From Alphaproteobacteria bacterium (GTDB taxonomy: Bacteria > Pseudomonadota > Alphaproteobacteria > TMED109), in assembly GCA_022825705.1 (NCBI GenBank), contig JAJDWH010000036.1:186001-250000 (forward strand): a stretch of DNA of 64,000 nucleotides. Direction: 5' to 3'. The notes beneath the pieces are model-generated. The model did not search any database. It saw only the letters and a list, made by a program, of their open reading frames with translations, and was not told the DNA's origin. Position numbers and translations under genes: made by a program. Position 1 is the stretch's first letter, and each line of letters starts with the position of its first letter. Below, piece by piece: positions 63,914 through 64,000 of the stretch.

Positions 63914-64000
63914 GGCGTCCTCCCGCCAGCGCCGGCACCGATTCCGCCGCAACCTGGGCCGTCCGGACGCTGGTGTGGGAAGGTAGGTCAGATGCGCCGG

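Noticed and set aside
1-64000. Prophage, insertion sequence, integron or CRISPR content
   Set aside because: No transposase, integrase, capsid or cas motifs, no terminal inverted repeats with target duplications, and no regularly spaced direct repeats were seen.

Overview
The window is a high-GC (by eye in the low to mid 60s percent), densely coded bacterial chromosome segment with about 58 intact genes and two or three decayed ones. Gene content and order point to an alphaproteobacterium of a Rhodospirillales-like lineage. The indicators are leuS-lptE-holA in one operon, ftsK followed by lolA, purN-purM next to a DUF2066/AI-2E/hdaA/ppk/ppx/rnd cluster, pepA with holC and ndk, a complete aapJQMP amino-acid transporter, and a PstA with a long N-terminal region. 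I found no phage, insertion sequence, CRISPR array, rRNA or tRNA gene. Species cannot be named from sequence alone.

Layout. 1-1.7 kb: the end of a family-4-like uracil-DNA glycosylase, then a degraded FtsX-type permease and a doubtful secreted remnant. 1.7-6.7 kb: a tightly overlapped run lutA-lutB-lutC-smr-parA-parB that links lactate oxidation to chromosome partitioning. 6.7-11.5 kb (minus strand): thiE-like, leuS, lptE, holA. 11.5-18.7 kb: a YggS-family PLP protein, then two near-identical ammonium transporter genes that bracket a DNA methyltransferase-HNH fusion and an alpha/beta hydrolase. 18.7-23.1 kb: aminotransferase, ftsK, lolA. 23.3-27.7 kb (minus strand): aapJQMP. 27.9-33.7 kb: DUF3574 protein, Nudix hydrolase, propionyl-CoA synthetase, Bax-inhibitor-like protein, aspS. 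33.8-38.5 kb: accessory metabolism (enolase-superfamily enzyme, YihU-like reductase, saccharopine-dehydrogenase-like protein, decayed AraD1-like gene). 38.6-47.4 kb: rnd convergent with ppx-ppk, an SDR, hdaA, an AI-2E-family protein and a DUF2066 protein. 47.4-51.7 kb: purM-purN facing pepA and a fused holC-ndk gene. 52-61.8 kb: maeB, then a whole phosphate module phoR-pstSCAB-phoU-phoB. 62-64 kb: an orphan TRAP binding protein and a phytanoyl-CoA-dioxygenase-like enzyme.

Functional themes. The window is rich in scavenging systems: two Amt channels for ammonium, Aap for amino acids, Pst for phosphate and a TRAP binding protein. Polyphosphate kinase and exopolyphosphatase sit in the same 20 kb as the Pho regulators. 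This fits a nutrient-limited lifestyle (inference). Two binding-protein genes (aapJ, pstS) are each followed by an intercistronic hairpin, suggesting the same way of making more binding protein than permease.

Most notable items: (i) a single gene encoding DNA polymerase III chi fused to nucleoside diphosphate kinase; (ii) a beta-class DNA methyltransferase with a C-terminal HNH nuclease domain, a possible one-polypeptide restriction-modification enzyme; (iii) the duplicated amt genes with a patch of near-identity and a sigma-54-like promoter; (iv) the lut-smr-parAB chain of start/stop overlaps.
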